Positions 33,101-44,600 of a DNA stretch of 64,000 nt are shown here, one piece after another; the stretch's first letter is position 1; each line of letters begins with the position of its first letter. Both the position numbers and the translations under genes were made by a program. Source of the DNA: Clytia hemisphaerica (taxonomy: Eukaryota > Cnidaria > Hydrozoa > Leptothecata > Clytiidae); contig CACVBU010001205.1 of assembly GCA_902728285.1 (NCBI GenBank), positions 1,357,309 through 1,421,308 of the forward strand. The letters are read 5' to 3'. The notes under the pieces are model-generated. The model saw nothing but the letters and a program-made list of their open reading frames with translations. It was not told where the DNA came from and ran no database searches.

Positions 33101-36100
33101 CATAGGGTGAAAAATTAATGAAAATTTCAGCTTGAGAAAACGGAGACCTGTTGTATATTTTTGGAAAGCTCTCAAAAAATTAAGATTAGTGATATATTGC
33201 GAGTATAGGTGATTTCTTTACCTAACTCGAGATATTGATCCTTAAAAACAGTGTTTTTCAGTGTTTTTCAGCCAGAAACAGCTGATTTGTCCAGTTTTTG
33301 CGCTTTTGGAAGCTCAATATCTCGAGTTAGGTACTGAAATCACCTATACTCGCAATATATCACTAATCTTAATTTTTTGAGAGCTTTCTAAAAATATACA
33401 ACAGGTCTCCGTTTTCTCAAGCTGAAATTTTCACTAATTTTTCACCCTATGATTTTTGCCTGAGACCGTCATATTTGTCCGAAAATCACACCAAAGTGTC
33501 CGAAACAAAATTGGCACCCAAGTTATTTTGATTCCCCTACCCCTTAGCTTTCCAAAAATGTATAACAAGTGCTTTGACTAAAAAAATCGAGCGACCTCAA
33601 AAAAACGAACAAATTTCCCCCTACAATTTTAAGTTAGGATATCTACTTTCTAAATATCAAAACTCCAAGCACTTTGGGACATTTGTTCGGCCTCAGGATA
33701 TCGGGAAACGTCTGAACTTTTTCGTGGGTCACCCGGTAGAGGCCACAGCTTTTAGCTAAGCGTTATTTTTTCTGTTGGGATAATACTTGGTGGAGGAGAG
33801 TAGGACAATCCAAATAAAATGGTACAATAGTGTGTATGTAATAAATAGTGGTATATTTGGAAAAAACCTGTTTCGGGTTTGAAAAATCTTCAAAAGGAAC
33901 GGTCGCCCCAACCAATGAAATTACGACAAAGTCCAAAAAATATCATTTTCAGTTATAACACTGTGAAAATTTCTCCGATTTTGTTAAAATTTACACAGGA
34001 ATTGTGTTTTAGTATCCTTTACTGAATTCTCATAGTGATATAATTTTAAAAAATCTGTGTCGGGTTTGAAAAATCAAAAGGAACGGTCGCCAGCCGCGTT
34101 GAAATTACGACAAAGTCCAAAAACGATCATTTTCAGCCATAACACTGTTGGCACTGTGAAAATTTCTCCAATCTTGTTCAAATTTACACAGGAATTGTGT
34201 TTCAGTATCCTTTACTGAATTCTCATAGTGATATGTTTGTAAAAAATCTGTGTTGGGTTTGAAAAATCAAAAGGAACGGTCGCCAGCCGCGATGAAATTA
34301 CGACAAAGTCCAAATACGATCATTTTCAGCCATAACACTGTTCAAATTTCTCCAATCTTGTTCAAATTCACACAGGAATTGTGTTTAATAGTATCCTTTA
34401 CTGAATTCTCATAGTGATATGTTTGTAAAAAATCTGTGTCGGGTTTGAAAAATCAAAAGGAACGGTCGCCAGCCGCGATGAAATTACGATAAAGTCCAAA
34501 AACGATCATTTTCAGCCATAACAATGTGAAAATTTCTCCAATCTTGTTCAAATTTACACAGGAATTGTGTTTTAGTATTCTCTATTGAATTCTCATAGTG
34601 TTATGTTTGTAAAAAATCTGTGTCGGGTTTGAAAAATCAAAAGGAACGGGTCGCCAGTCAACAATGATGAATACACAAAACAGGATCATTTTACATCATT
34701 TTCAGCCATACACATAACACCACAAAAACTACTCAGATCGTTTTCAAATTTGCACTGTAATGTTGTAATTTTAGTATTTTCTTTTGAATTCCAATAGCCT
34801 GTGTGTTTGGAAGTCTTTCCACATTGTTAGAGAACCAGTATGCATCAAACTTCTCATAAATCATGTCCAAAACATCATGAATAATGATGAAAATGATCAA
34901 TTTTTCACTGAGATTTGCCCATTCGCTACACAGTCAGCTAGCCCACTTTCGGCAGCCATCTTTTTCTAAATACTTTCGGCCAATCAAATCACAATACTAT
35001 CAGAATCCAGATAATCCGTTTTTTAAAATCGGAATAGATCATCGGATTAGATAAACAAAAAAAAAATGTCTTGACCGTTGTCGGAAGAGAGAATTAAAGG
35101 CTCCTAGGCCGGAGCAATAACTTAACTAGACAACTCGAATCGAATAATGGTCTAATTCGAATGACTTTTCGGGACTTTTGATACATTAGCGTATCCGGAG
35201 AGCGCTACATGATTTATGTATAATACAAGCAGATCTCTTTATGGAACAGTGATAACCATATTAGGTAAGTCAGTTACGAAAATTGATCAAGTTCAGGAGA
35301 AAAAATCTCCATTGCTTCAGGCGAGTTCATCGTAGAAAGCTGAAATCTATTGAAATTGAAATTTTATAAGTTTCCAACGTGAATTTTGTACAATTGTTGC
35401 TTTTCACCGTGAATTCACCCAAGAAGTCCTGTTGACTATTTCGCATTTTTGTCGTGTTTGTTCAAAAGTAAGTTTCAATTTTTTTATAATTCCATTTTCT
35501 TCTTTAAACTTCAGGTACAGTTTAAACTTCACGAGAGCTACAGTGACGCATTGCGGACGGTAACGAAACCACCCTATGAGGTGACGGAAACAGGTTGGGG
35601 TGAATTCGAAATCATCATCAAAATTTATTTTGTCGATGCTGCTGAAAGACCTGTAAGTAAATACACCTTTTTCTGGTTAGCCGTTTCGTATAAAACGTCA
35701 CCAAAGTCACCGAGTAAACAAGCCATCCCATTGGCTAAAAGCGAAAACATAAACAAAAAAAATGTGCAAAGTATTAGAAAAATGTGCTTTCTGTGCTCTT
35801 ACTCTGGACATTTTTTTGTTTTTGCTTTTAGCCAATGAGATGGTTTGTTTACTCGAAATTTTGGTGACTTTTTATATGAAGAAGCTAACTTCGTAAAAAG
35901 GTGTATTATTTCTTATGAAGTCACCCCTGATTTTTTGATAGAACAACGTCTCAAATATACTTTTCACCTCACCTAGAGGAGTAGAGTACGTCTAATAGTC
36001 TACATATTTATGTTTTTGAAGAAGACCTCAATGTTAAAAAAGGTGAAAGGCTTAACGGTAAATATTCATTTTGAAATTCATTATACACGTTTTTTTATAA

Positions 36101-37195
36101 GAACATCCTAAATTTTTGAAGCATTCGGGTGTTCTTAGTTTTTTGAGCTTTAAGACTAAAAATGTTCTTAACATGTTAGTTCTTAATTTCACCATTTCGT
36201 GAATATTTTTGACCATTTTCCTAAGAAATTGGCCATTTTTAGAGTCTGTAGAAATGTTCTTAACTTGTTCTTAACATTTTGGCCATCAAAGCCTTAAGTT
36301 CTGATATATTTTGTTCTTATTTAAAAAAACGTGCATTGGGATTACTTATAACTGCTCAACAAAACACGAAAGTTAGGATCTTTTTTACCAAAGTTAAGGG
36401 TATCTGTTTCCACAAAAAAAGTCATAACCCATTCACGAAAGATCAGGTAGCTCAAGTGATGGTTGTGATTCAAGTCCAGTCATACCCATACATAATAATA
36501 ACACACTTTTAAAAGCGATCAACATTCTTGGGAAGATTTTCTTAATGGAGAATTATGAATTGACTGAATATTAATTTGTATTGTGCAATGCCATGTTTGT
36601 ATAGTCAAGTTTTGAAAATTCCAGAAAAACAAACAAGAAATTGGATATTTGGTGATAGATTTTTTAATGACATCAGTTTTTAAATTGTTTCTGTCCCTTA
36701 CTATTTATACTTGATTCTCAGTTAACTGTACTACATATTAATTTCGGTGAGTTTTTTATTTTCAAAGTAGTTTAGTATAATAGTTTTGGTCAAGCCTTTA
36801 ACTTTGTTTTTTATGTTATGTTATTACCATTTTGTTTTCAGGTCACTCTCTACCACTTACTGAAGCTGTTCTCCAACCCTCTACTGGCAAATCAACCCAT
36901 CGTTGGAACACAAGGTCAACTAGTATCTGAATATTACGATGAAATCATTTTCCAAGACCCAAGCGTCTTTCTTTATAAGCAATTAACGGCTGGTAAAACC
37001 CTACCTTGTAAGAAAAATGAGACGGATTGGAGAGCCAAAGAAACAAAAACTCTGATTTCTATGAAACACGCCAAGAAAAGAGTTGGCGAGGAAATTTCTC
37101 AAATGAACGAACGATTAAAGAAACAAAAGAATGCCATACAGAAAATTAAAGAAGAAATCACGAAAATTGAGAAACAGCAAGAAGCGAAAACTTGA
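24178..37195 (+). CDS. YEATS4: YEATS4 (GAS41), histone acyl-lysine reader
   Basis: Three exons (24178-24363, 35515-35652, 36842-37195), all joined in phase 0, give 225 residues, about the human length. The YEATS domain covers about residues 15-135, with [23 protein letters not shown] and [16 protein letters not shown]. The acyl-lysine pocket residues H68, S70, Y71, W90 and F93 are all present. The C-terminus (about 170-225) is a charged coiled coil as in GAS41, which mediates dimerisation and contacts. The family protein is a shared subunit of the TIP60/p400 and SRCAP chromatin complexes and helps deposit H2A.Z. Intron 1 is 11.15 kb and contains the whole GGH gene on the other strand plus many mobile elements. 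A hairpin element starts only 8 bp past the exon 2 donor. Confidence 0.96.
24809..25544. mobile_element. TACCGGGTGCGCCAC hairpin element (L1)
   Basis: Arms of about 200 bp pair: the left begins TACCGGGTGCGCCACAAAAA and the right ends TTTTTGTGGCGCACCCGGTA. The arms continue through a TAAATTTGATTCTTTAGATC / GATCTCATTAACCGAATTTA region. It lies in YEATS4 intron 1 and has no transposase frame. Relatives are at 32387-33738, 60511-61000 and 61509-62350. Confidence 0.85.
26086..27504 (-). CDS. GGH: Gamma-glutamyl hydrolase (GGH), nested in YEATS4 intron 1
   Basis: Two exons are certain: 26782-27414 and 26086-26357 (minus strand, phase-1 junction). They carry [51 protein letters not shown] with the nucleophile Cys, YGTQWHPEK with the catalytic His and Glu, and the typical end SPVYTG...FEQCYMFD. 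The family is a lysosomal or secreted class I glutamine-amidotransferase-like peptidase that trims polyglutamate from folates. A third exon ending at 27504 fits in phase: its frame runs from about 27606 and could use ATG 27520-27518, giving MKTD before [10 protein letters not shown]. None of these starts encodes a clear signal peptide, unlike known GGH. A possible first exon (28329-28359) starts [10 protein letters not shown]. The 5' end is therefore open; 27504 is only the donor edge of the extra exon. Confidence 0.93.
26539..26741. mobile_element. MITE in the last GGH intron
   Basis: TAGACCTTAAAATAAATTAT and GTTACGAACATCACTTGCCT on the left are mirrored by AGGCAAGTGATGTTCGTGAC and TAATTTTTGAAAAGGTCTA on the right. 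The arms are about 45 bp in a roughly 200-bp element, and TA at both ends suggests a TA target. Confidence 0.8.
27505..28359 (-). other. Possible 5' exons of the GGH transcript
   Basis: On the minus strand a frame from about 27606 to 27504 ([11 protein letters not shown]...KVGPGKTQ) has a donor G|GTAGAT that splices in phase to the sure GGH exon. Its acceptor is unclear, because an in-frame stop lies just upstream. A short exon 28359-28329 (ATG, then [10 protein letters not shown]) has a strong donor GTAAGT in phase 1, which would fit an acceptor at ...ATCGAG near 27588. I do not recognise the encoded segment. Between the two lies a repeated GACAAGGCTAGTCGGA-type segment (27866, 28090). Confidence 0.3.
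28806..28972. mobile_element. TTATAAGAACA hairpin family, copy 1
   Basis: CTTTCTTATAAGAACAATC on the left is mirrored by GGTTCTTATAAAAAAAAGTG on the right, with AAGAACA repeats inside. It is the same family as 36083-36335, 40887-41130 and 49165-49402. Confidence 0.65.
29381..29637. mobile_element. CCATACAGGGGGTGTACGAAC hairpin element
   Basis: CCATACAGGGGGTGTACGAA on the left is mirrored by TTCGTCCACTTCCCTGTATGG on the right. The interior includes CCCCCTTGGAAA-type segments. A partial relative lies at 58420-58615 (GTTGGACGAAGTAAAAT, AACCCCCTGGAAATTTC). Confidence 0.75.
30223..30400. mobile_element. MITE with TATAGTTGACGCTCTCTAAT ends
   Basis: The left end TATAGTTGACGCTCTCTAAT and right end ATTAGAGAGCGTCAACTGTA pair over about 25 bp. 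TA termini and GAGCGTC-rich inner repeats suggest a small TA-target element in YEATS4 intron 1. Confidence 0.8.
30401..32386. other. Intronic stretch without further features
   Basis: This is the part of YEATS4 intron 1 between two hairpin elements. It is AT-rich, with several unremarkable open frames (for example 30900-31127) lacking motifs or splice context. I see nothing to annotate. Confidence 0.4.
32387..33738. mobile_element. Nested-hairpin TACCGGGTGG element (L2)
   Basis: The outer ends TACCGGGTGGACCCACGAAA and TTTCGTGGGTCACCCGGTA pair, as do the next ~100 bp (GGCCGAACAAATGTCCCAAA / TTTGGGACATTTGTTCGGCC). Inside lie two separate hairpins. One spans about 32510-32945, around CACTTTTCGGAAAGTGTAAA and its mirror. 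The other spans about 32937-33625, around GCACTTGTTATACATTTTTG and its mirror. The second hairpin's left arm recurs at 60640-61000. Confidence 0.85.
33840..34770 (+). repeat. Tandem array, five units of 184-193 bp
   Basis: The anchor GGGTTTGAAAAATC occurs at 33875, 34062, 34255, 34441 and 34625. Each unit includes AAGGAACGGTCGCC, AAATTACGACAAAGTCC, CATTTTCAGCCATAACACTG, ACACAGGAATTGTGTTT and ACTGAATTCTCATAGTGATA. The first and last units are the most diverged. The array lies within YEATS4 intron 1. Confidence 0.85.
35660..35907. mobile_element. MITE abutting the YEATS4 exon 2 donor
   Basis: The left end AATACACCTTTTTCTGGTTA, with AACGTCACCAAAGTCACC further in, pairs with the right end, whose reverse complement begins AATACACCTTTTTACGAAGT. 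Pairing extends about 85 bp, through GAGTAAACAAGCCATCCCAT and TTGGCTAAAAGCGAAAAC. It begins only 8 bp downstream of the splice donor at 35653. Confidence 0.85.
36083..36335. mobile_element. TTATAAGAACA hairpin family, copy 2
   Basis: TACACGTTTTTTTATAAGAA on the left is mirrored by TTCTTATTTAAAAAAACGTG on the right. TGTTCTTAAC repeats occur inside. It lies in YEATS4 intron 2. Confidence 0.8.
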
Positions 37196-38662
37196 AGTTG
37201 GCTTTCTCGTTAATTATGTTCATACTATTTTAATCTCATAGTACTCGCCCAATTTGCAGAATCAATTTGAAATTCAAATTGCAAAATCCAATTTAGATAT
37301 TTGCACTGGCTTCAGATGCCGCGTACAAAGGTAGAAAGTCTCCACTTAAGGTCGAGACTCAATCATTTTTTAACTAGAAAAAGCTTTTACTTTCTTCAGT
37401 CGGCCATTGGGGGATTCTATATTGATTATTAGTAATGATTATACAGTTTTTAAAAGATACTTGAATATTATTTATTTCCCATAAAGTCTATTTCGCTGAT
37501 CTCATTTTTTCCGTTATCGCTTAGAAAAACATGTGCATTTTAATGACCCACAAGATAAATCAACTCTTTCACTATACTACTGTAATCAAAGATTCGAAGT
37601 CACCTTCAGACTTGCTAAATTATTTTTATTTTTTCCGTGTGACTATTGAAGGGTATTACTTCTTCATTGACGTAATGGTTATAAGAATGATGTAATCTTT
37701 CGGACTAACAAACTAAAAGGTATGCTTTCTTTCATTTATTACCGAGTTTATGTATGTATGTTTTTCTGTGACAGAGACGGTAAGGTTCTAATTTGACTAG
37801 ATCCTGACTACCTGAGGATGACGGTAAATCAGCACTTTTACTGTCCTCGGTTTTGCAGGTCAGAACTGTGGGTTATTCCAAATTGCTTCAGTCACTCTAC
37901 CGTCCTCAAAAGAGTACATACATAAACTCGTTATTGACTCAGGCACGACCAATGAGGAAATTTAAGCGATTTTATAGATAGATTTTACGGACGAAGAGGA
38001 AAATTTCAGCCGACAGAAATCTTCTTTAGGTCCAATTCGTTCGTCATCTATATTTGGTATAACACTCTCTAGCCTCGAGTTTTCAAATCAAATACATTAG
38101 CCTGTAAAACACAAAAACAAGTTACAGTATAACATTTTAGCACCTTGCCAACGAACTTAAAGAATGTACAAACGATAAGTGTAAAAACAGTATCTTCAAA
38201 TAGAAGAAGCTGTGTGAACATTATCATATCTAAATAATTTGATGATAAATACTTTTTACTTGTAAACATTAGTGAAAATTAGAAGAATAAATCTTTGTAA
38301 AGTTTAGCGTGAAAAATATCGTAGTTAGTATAATGTTAGCAACAGATTTAGAAAAAATCACAGAAGTTCAATTTAGTCTACATTAAGAAAAAAGAATCAT
38401 GTTTTATCTATATTCTTCGTAAACAGAGTATCTGGAAAGAAAAATACGCTTTTTTAAATTTTCCAGATGTAGCGTGGTGACAGGGGGCAGGGGGCAGTGC
38501 CCCCCTCCCCAAGATGTTTTCTTTTTATAGTGGGCGCCTAAATCAAAATTTTCTAAAATTACCTCCTCAGTTTGCCCGAATTTTAGTCGACCCACCACGT
38601 TTTTTTGATTCTTTCCAGGTATCCTGTACTTCAAATGATCATTTTGATTTCAGTGACAAAAT
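37196..38662. other. Intergenic region between YEATS4 and the EGF gene
   Basis: Besides the hairpin element 37741-37932, I see a GC-rich patch at 38485-38515 with GGGGGCAGGGGGCAGTGCCC and a polypyrimidine-AG (GATTTCAG) 10 bp before the EGF-gene start codon. That acceptor could mark a 5'UTR intron. No gene found. Confidence 0.4.
37741..37932. mobile_element. CCGAGTTTATGTATG hairpin family, copy 1
   Basis: The left end ACCGAGTTTATGTATGTATG and right end ATACATACATAAACTCGTT are inverted. The interior has two GACGGTAAA / TACCGTCCTC blocks. An opposite-oriented copy is at 39263-39455. Confidence 0.8.
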
Positions 38663-41600
38663 ATGAATTCGAAGATGATACAATGGACATTACGTTGCTT
38701 CATTTTGATCAATATATTATACATACAAAACACACGATGCCAGACTTCAATAATAGTAGTTCCATCTTCCTCTGAATCAGTATCGCTTAACCAAACACAT
38801 ACAACTAGCGGAGAACCAGCATCATCAACAATTCCTATGCAACCTCTACCTCCAATTACATCAACAAGTTCATTACACCAAGCTGTATCGAGTACCATCA
38901 ACGATCCTGATATTGTTACGTCATCATCAGCATCAGTGTCCAATCAAACGTGGCTGTCAACATCGGCATCCAATCAGATTGAACCATCTGAAACGGTAGC
39001 TATGACAACAGCAATAGATAATGGTGGTGGTGTTAAAGCTACTTCAGAAATTACACAGCGTGAGTAAACACCCTCTTTTTATAAAAAATATTATAATAAC
39101 ATTCTGTACTTGTAAGTCTCTAATGTTTTTTGTAAAATTGCTTTTGCAGAAAGCCTACCCGCACTTTTGAGCAAAATAGACTTTTTTCTCCGATTCCTGG
39201 CGAATTCTATCTCATTTTGAGCATTTAGCCCATCCACTGTTGTTCCGTCGGGTCTGTTTCGGTACCGAGTTTATGTATTTGCACTTTTGAGGACGGTAGA
39301 GTGACTGAAGCGATTTGGAAAAACCCGCAATTCCGCCCCGCAAAATCGAGGACGGTAAAAGTGCTGATTTACCGTCGTCCTCAGCTGGTCAGGATCTAAT
39401 CAAATTAGAACCTTACCGTCTCCGTTGCTGAAAAACACACATACATAAACTCGCTGGTGTCTGTGGTGTCAGAGGAACAGGAGTCAGGGAAATAAGCCGT
39501 GTTTGGAACAACACTGTTCAGTGTATTGATGTATTGATTGAGTGCGTTTGTGTTCAAACTGAAATATAAAATTTGAACAAAAAGTAAGTCTAATGAAAAA
39601 TGAAAACAAAACGGCTGACAAAGTACATGAACTACGTCTTATGAAAAAATGAAAACAAAACGGCTGACAAAGTACATGAACTAAGTCTTATGAAAAAATG
39701 AAAACAAAATGGCTGCTGACATGGTACAAGAACTAAGTATCAAAGGAAGTGAATGCGTGTAAATGCTAAGTATAATTGAGAACTAGAAAAATAATTAAGT
39801 ATTAGAAAAATATGTAATGAAAACTTAACTTAAAAGCCACTGTAGAACAAAAGCAAAAAAAAAGGAAAAACTCACCAGCTAGCCTGAGATAAGAAGCTGT
39901 AAGCAGGCAGCAGTACACAGGGTGTGTGTTGATTAACACCAAGTGTATGTAGAATGAAAATAATTGTTAAGTTTGAAAAATGTATTGACTTGACATGTCT
40001 TGACTCCTTGAATGTCTCTGTTGAAGTGAAGTGCAAAACTGAAAGTGGCTATTTATACATTCTGCAGAATAGTATGTATAAAATACAGACCAGAAATAAT
40101 TTATGAAAAACTAATATAAATTATGACAAAAAGTGAATTACAAATTGAATTGACACATATTGATATACAAAACCAAATGTGAATTTAACTGAAAATATGA
40201 AATATATTCAAAATGGTAGAAAATGTGAGTAAAATGCTGACCAAGGAAAGAAACAAACATGATAAAAACAAAAGAAAACACGAAAATGACAAACTGCAAA
40301 ATGGTGAGAGTGCTGTGTGGGACTTGAGACTCAATTAAGGTTAACTGCCTTAACAGTGTCTTCCTTTTCAAATTCACTGGATTCGGTGTGTTCTGTCACT
40401 GGATAAACCGAACCCTTTTTCCGTGTTTGTAATTATGTTTTCATAGATATCTAAAGACCTTGTGGAAGCACTTTGATATATTTTAAATTAAACAAAGAAA
40501 CTTTATTATTAAAAATTTTGTTTTTAAATAAGAGTGATATCGTTTTCTTACTCATCAATTTTAATTCACAAGCGTTTTCATGTTTGATTGACACGGATGT
40601 GGAGCAAAATTCGTTAGAAAGAGGAAAAAGAAAACTTTTTTTGCTTATGTCAGCACAATATTAACAATAGGGAGACACTGTCCTGATATGAAATATGTGT
40701 CTGATGTTAAACGGAACACTTATGTAAGAATAAAAATTTTAACTAAACATCTGCTTCTGTACTGTGAAATTCATTAAATTTTCTATTATTATCTTCATCA
40801 TTGATAGCATCCTCGTCATCAGTGCAACCCTCCGTTTTGAATTCATCGCCCGCAGTACCATCCATGTCTGATCACGGTATAATTTTACATACAATCTTTT
40901 TTTAACATACAAATCTTTCGAAGCCTTCGGATGTTCTTAACTTTTTGGGTTTAAGCCTAAAAATTTTCTTTATATTTTCTTCATTTTGTGACCATTTTGA
41001 CCCATTTTCCTAAAAAATTCTGGTGTTTTCGAGTCCGCAAAGCCTTAACATGTTCTTAACCTGTTCTTAGCATTTTGGCCATCGAAGCTTTATGTTCTTG
41101 TATAGTTTTTTCTTATAAAAAAACGTGTAAACAGTTAAATACCCGATTTGATTTCTGAACACAATAGACTAGCTCAAGGTTTTAAAAAACTATTATGACG
41201 CAGTCTAGATTTTCTTGGCTCTATTAGATGGTCTTCCACCTTCGTGTGTTTTTTAAATTTTGTCGATTTTTATTCGTAGACTTATTATTAATTTCGCCTT
41301 AGCGAAAGTATTACAATAGGCATGGTGCGGCGATATCGGAAGAAAATTTTGAAAACGAAAGTACTTGATACGGTGGACGAACTCACTAAAATCAATTTAC
41401 AAATTACACGCTCGTATAACCACGGAAGGTTTTCTTTGGATTACGTCATTATATCTTTGTGTCTTTAGCTTCACAGTTTTGATTTTTCTTTATTTTCTTA
41501 TAAGCATATACTTTATAAGAATCAAATCAATAACTCTTGTAAAGCGGTGAAATACCTTTCGGTAATAAGTTCTTACAAAGTAAACAAGGGATGGGGCACA

Positions 41601-44600
41601 ATATGAGCATATTTATTTTTCTTATAAGCATTTACTTTATAAGAATCAAATCAACAACTCTTGATAGACGGTGATATACCTTCCGGTAATTAGTTCTTAC
41701 AAAGTAAACAAGGGATGGTGCAAAATATGAGCATATTTATTTTTGTTATAAGCATTTACTTTATAAGAATCAAATCAATAACTCTTGATAGACGGTGATA
41801 TACCTTTCGGTAATTAGTTTTTACAAAGTAAACAAGGGACGGCGCACAATATGAGCATATTTATTTTTGTTATAAGCATTTACTTTATAAGAATCAAATC
41901 AATAACTCTTGATAGACGGTGATATACCTTTCGGTAATTAGTTCTTACAAGGTAAACAAGGATTGGGGTACAATATGAGCATATCTATTTTTGTTATAAG
42001 CATTTACTTTATAAGAATCAAATCAATAACTCTTGATAGACGGTGATATACCTTTCGGTAATTAGTTCTTACAAAGTAAACAAGGGACGGCGCACAATAT
42101 GAGCATATTTATTTTTCTTATAAGCATATACTTTATAAGAATCAAATCAATAACTCTTGATAGACGGTGATATACCTTTCGGTAATTAGTTCTTACAAAG
42201 TAAACAAGGGACGGCGCACAATATGAGCATATTCAGGGGGGGGCACGCAGTTACTACAAGACATGATGTGTAGTAAGTGCTTTTTCAACACTTTTTTTCA
42301 GGACCACCACCCTTTGCAGTTATTACACCTTGGTAGTAACTGTTTTCAGAAAAGATTTCCAGGTACCACCCCTGTTTTTGAGTGATATCATCAAAAACAT
42401 CCTCGAAATTACCCTAAATTGCGATTATTTTTCAACCTAAAGCCATTTTTGTGCTAGATTTTCTTTTAATTTTAATTTATTTGGTTAACAGCTGTTGAGA
42501 ACATTCTAATGATAATTAGGGAAAGCATAATTTCAAAGTTGGGTCTGAGAAAAATTTCAAATTTTTTTTCGTCCATTTATAACAAAAATATTTTTTTTAA
42601 CAAAGAATTTTTTCACAAAAAATTCATTTTTTGTGAAAAATTTTGAAAGTTCTTTAAAAAGAATTAAAATATAAGCACTTACTACACCAAAAGTGCTAGC
42701 TTTAGTTTTTGGCACCACCCCCAAACAGCAGTTACTACACTGTGTAGTAACTGTTTTCATAACTTCTGAATACAGTACCACCACGGTAGTAAGTGTCATA
42801 CTGTCTTGTAGTAACTGCGTGCCCCCCCCTGGCATATTTATTTTTCTTATAAGCATTTACTTTATAAGAATCAAATCAATAACTCTTGATAAACGGTGAT
42901 ATACCTTTCGGTAATTAGTTCTTACAAGGTAAACAAGGATTGGGGTACAATTTGAGCATATCTATTTTTGTTATAAGCATTTACTTTATAAGAATCAAAT
43001 CAATAACACTTGATAGACGGTGATATACCTTCCGGTAATTAGTTCTTACAAAGTAAACAAGGGACGGCGCACAATATGAGCATATTTATTTTTCTTATAA
43101 GCATTTACTTTATAAGAATCAAATCAATAACTCTTGATAAACGGTGATATACCTTTCGGTAATTAGTTCTTACAAGGTAAAAAAGGATTGGGGTACAATT
43201 TGAGCATATCTATTTTTGTTATAAGCATTTACTTTATAAGAATCAAATCAATAACACTTGATAGACGGTGATATACCTTCCGGGTAATTAGTTCTTACAA
43301 AGTAAACAAGGGACGGCGCACAATATGAGCATATTTATTTTTCTTATAAGCATTTACTTTATAAGAATCAAATCAATAACTCTTGATAGATGGTGATATA
43401 CGGTACTTAGTTCTTACAAAGTAAACAAGGGATGGCGTGCAATAAGAGCATATCAATTTTTTATAAGCATATACTTTATGAGAATTTTTAAAAATTAATC
43501 AGCAATTGTTCTTAAATTGGTCTTATTTTTTTAGCGATTTTAAGCCTCGTTGTTCTTGTTGTAAAATTGTTTCATCAAGGCTCGATGTAAAGTAGATTTC
43601 AGATTAGCTTCATCTACTTCTTGTTTTTCCCATGTAGTTCAAACTCTAGGCGAAATTTTCGACTTCAAGTCGTCTTGTTTTTGTTTCAATGCCTGATTAG
43701 CGTTGTCAAATACTGTCATAACTAGTAAGGGCCCTCTAAGTTTTACTGTTTTGGTACTCTAGGTTTAGCAATTCAATGTTATGGAAGCCTGCTACATCGT
43801 TTATTTTATTTTTTGTAGTGCCACCGTTGATTTCAAGTGTTGACCATTCAACAACATTGTCAACTTCCAGTCAAGGTATATCTTTCCCACTTTTAGTTTT
43901 CCCTCTCATATTATTAATTTAGCTATTAAAAATTGTGATTTGTTCTACGAAATCCCCCTGTCTGAATGAGCAGTAATACCCTGTGCGAATACACAAAGCT
44001 CTCTGATATCTTTTTTATGTATTCCAGTCCTTTCACAAAGTCTTGCGCCAGCAGCGTCATCACCAATCATGGAATCGTCAAGCCCTGTCAACATTATGAC
44101 TACAATGGAACCTAATCCCAAAGGTTTGTTTACATTAAGCAATTTTATACAGATTTTTTAGTCTGAAATAAGTTTGAAAGAAAAATATCAAGGATGAGCA
44201 GAAAATTTTGAGAAACAATGAAGGTTAAAAACAGTGCTTTATTAGAGTTTATGAACCTCTAAACGGTATAGCGGTTTTTAACAATTCCTTGTGAAAACCA
44301 CATAGTGATGAACTTAATTTAACTTCTTGTATAACAAAACCCCGTGTCACAGACCCGCTGGGACACCAGTTCCACTGGAAAATTTGTCAAAAATTTCCCC
44401 CGGTTGGAACATACCCTAGAATTTCAGCCCCACTGTGAAATTGACTTCGATTTTATCCCTCCCCTCATGAAACTCAATGCCTAAAAATTGCACTCTAAAA
44501 CCCATCCCTACCGGACTTTCTAACCTTCGAACAATAGAATTTTTATCCCCATTGGGATTTCGATAGAAATTTCATCCTCACTGAGGGAAAAAGTCCTTCG

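Noticed and set aside
41483-43470. CRISPR-like array
   Set aside because: The repeats are full 124-bp head-to-tail units without distinct spacers, in a eukaryotic intron; it is a satellite.
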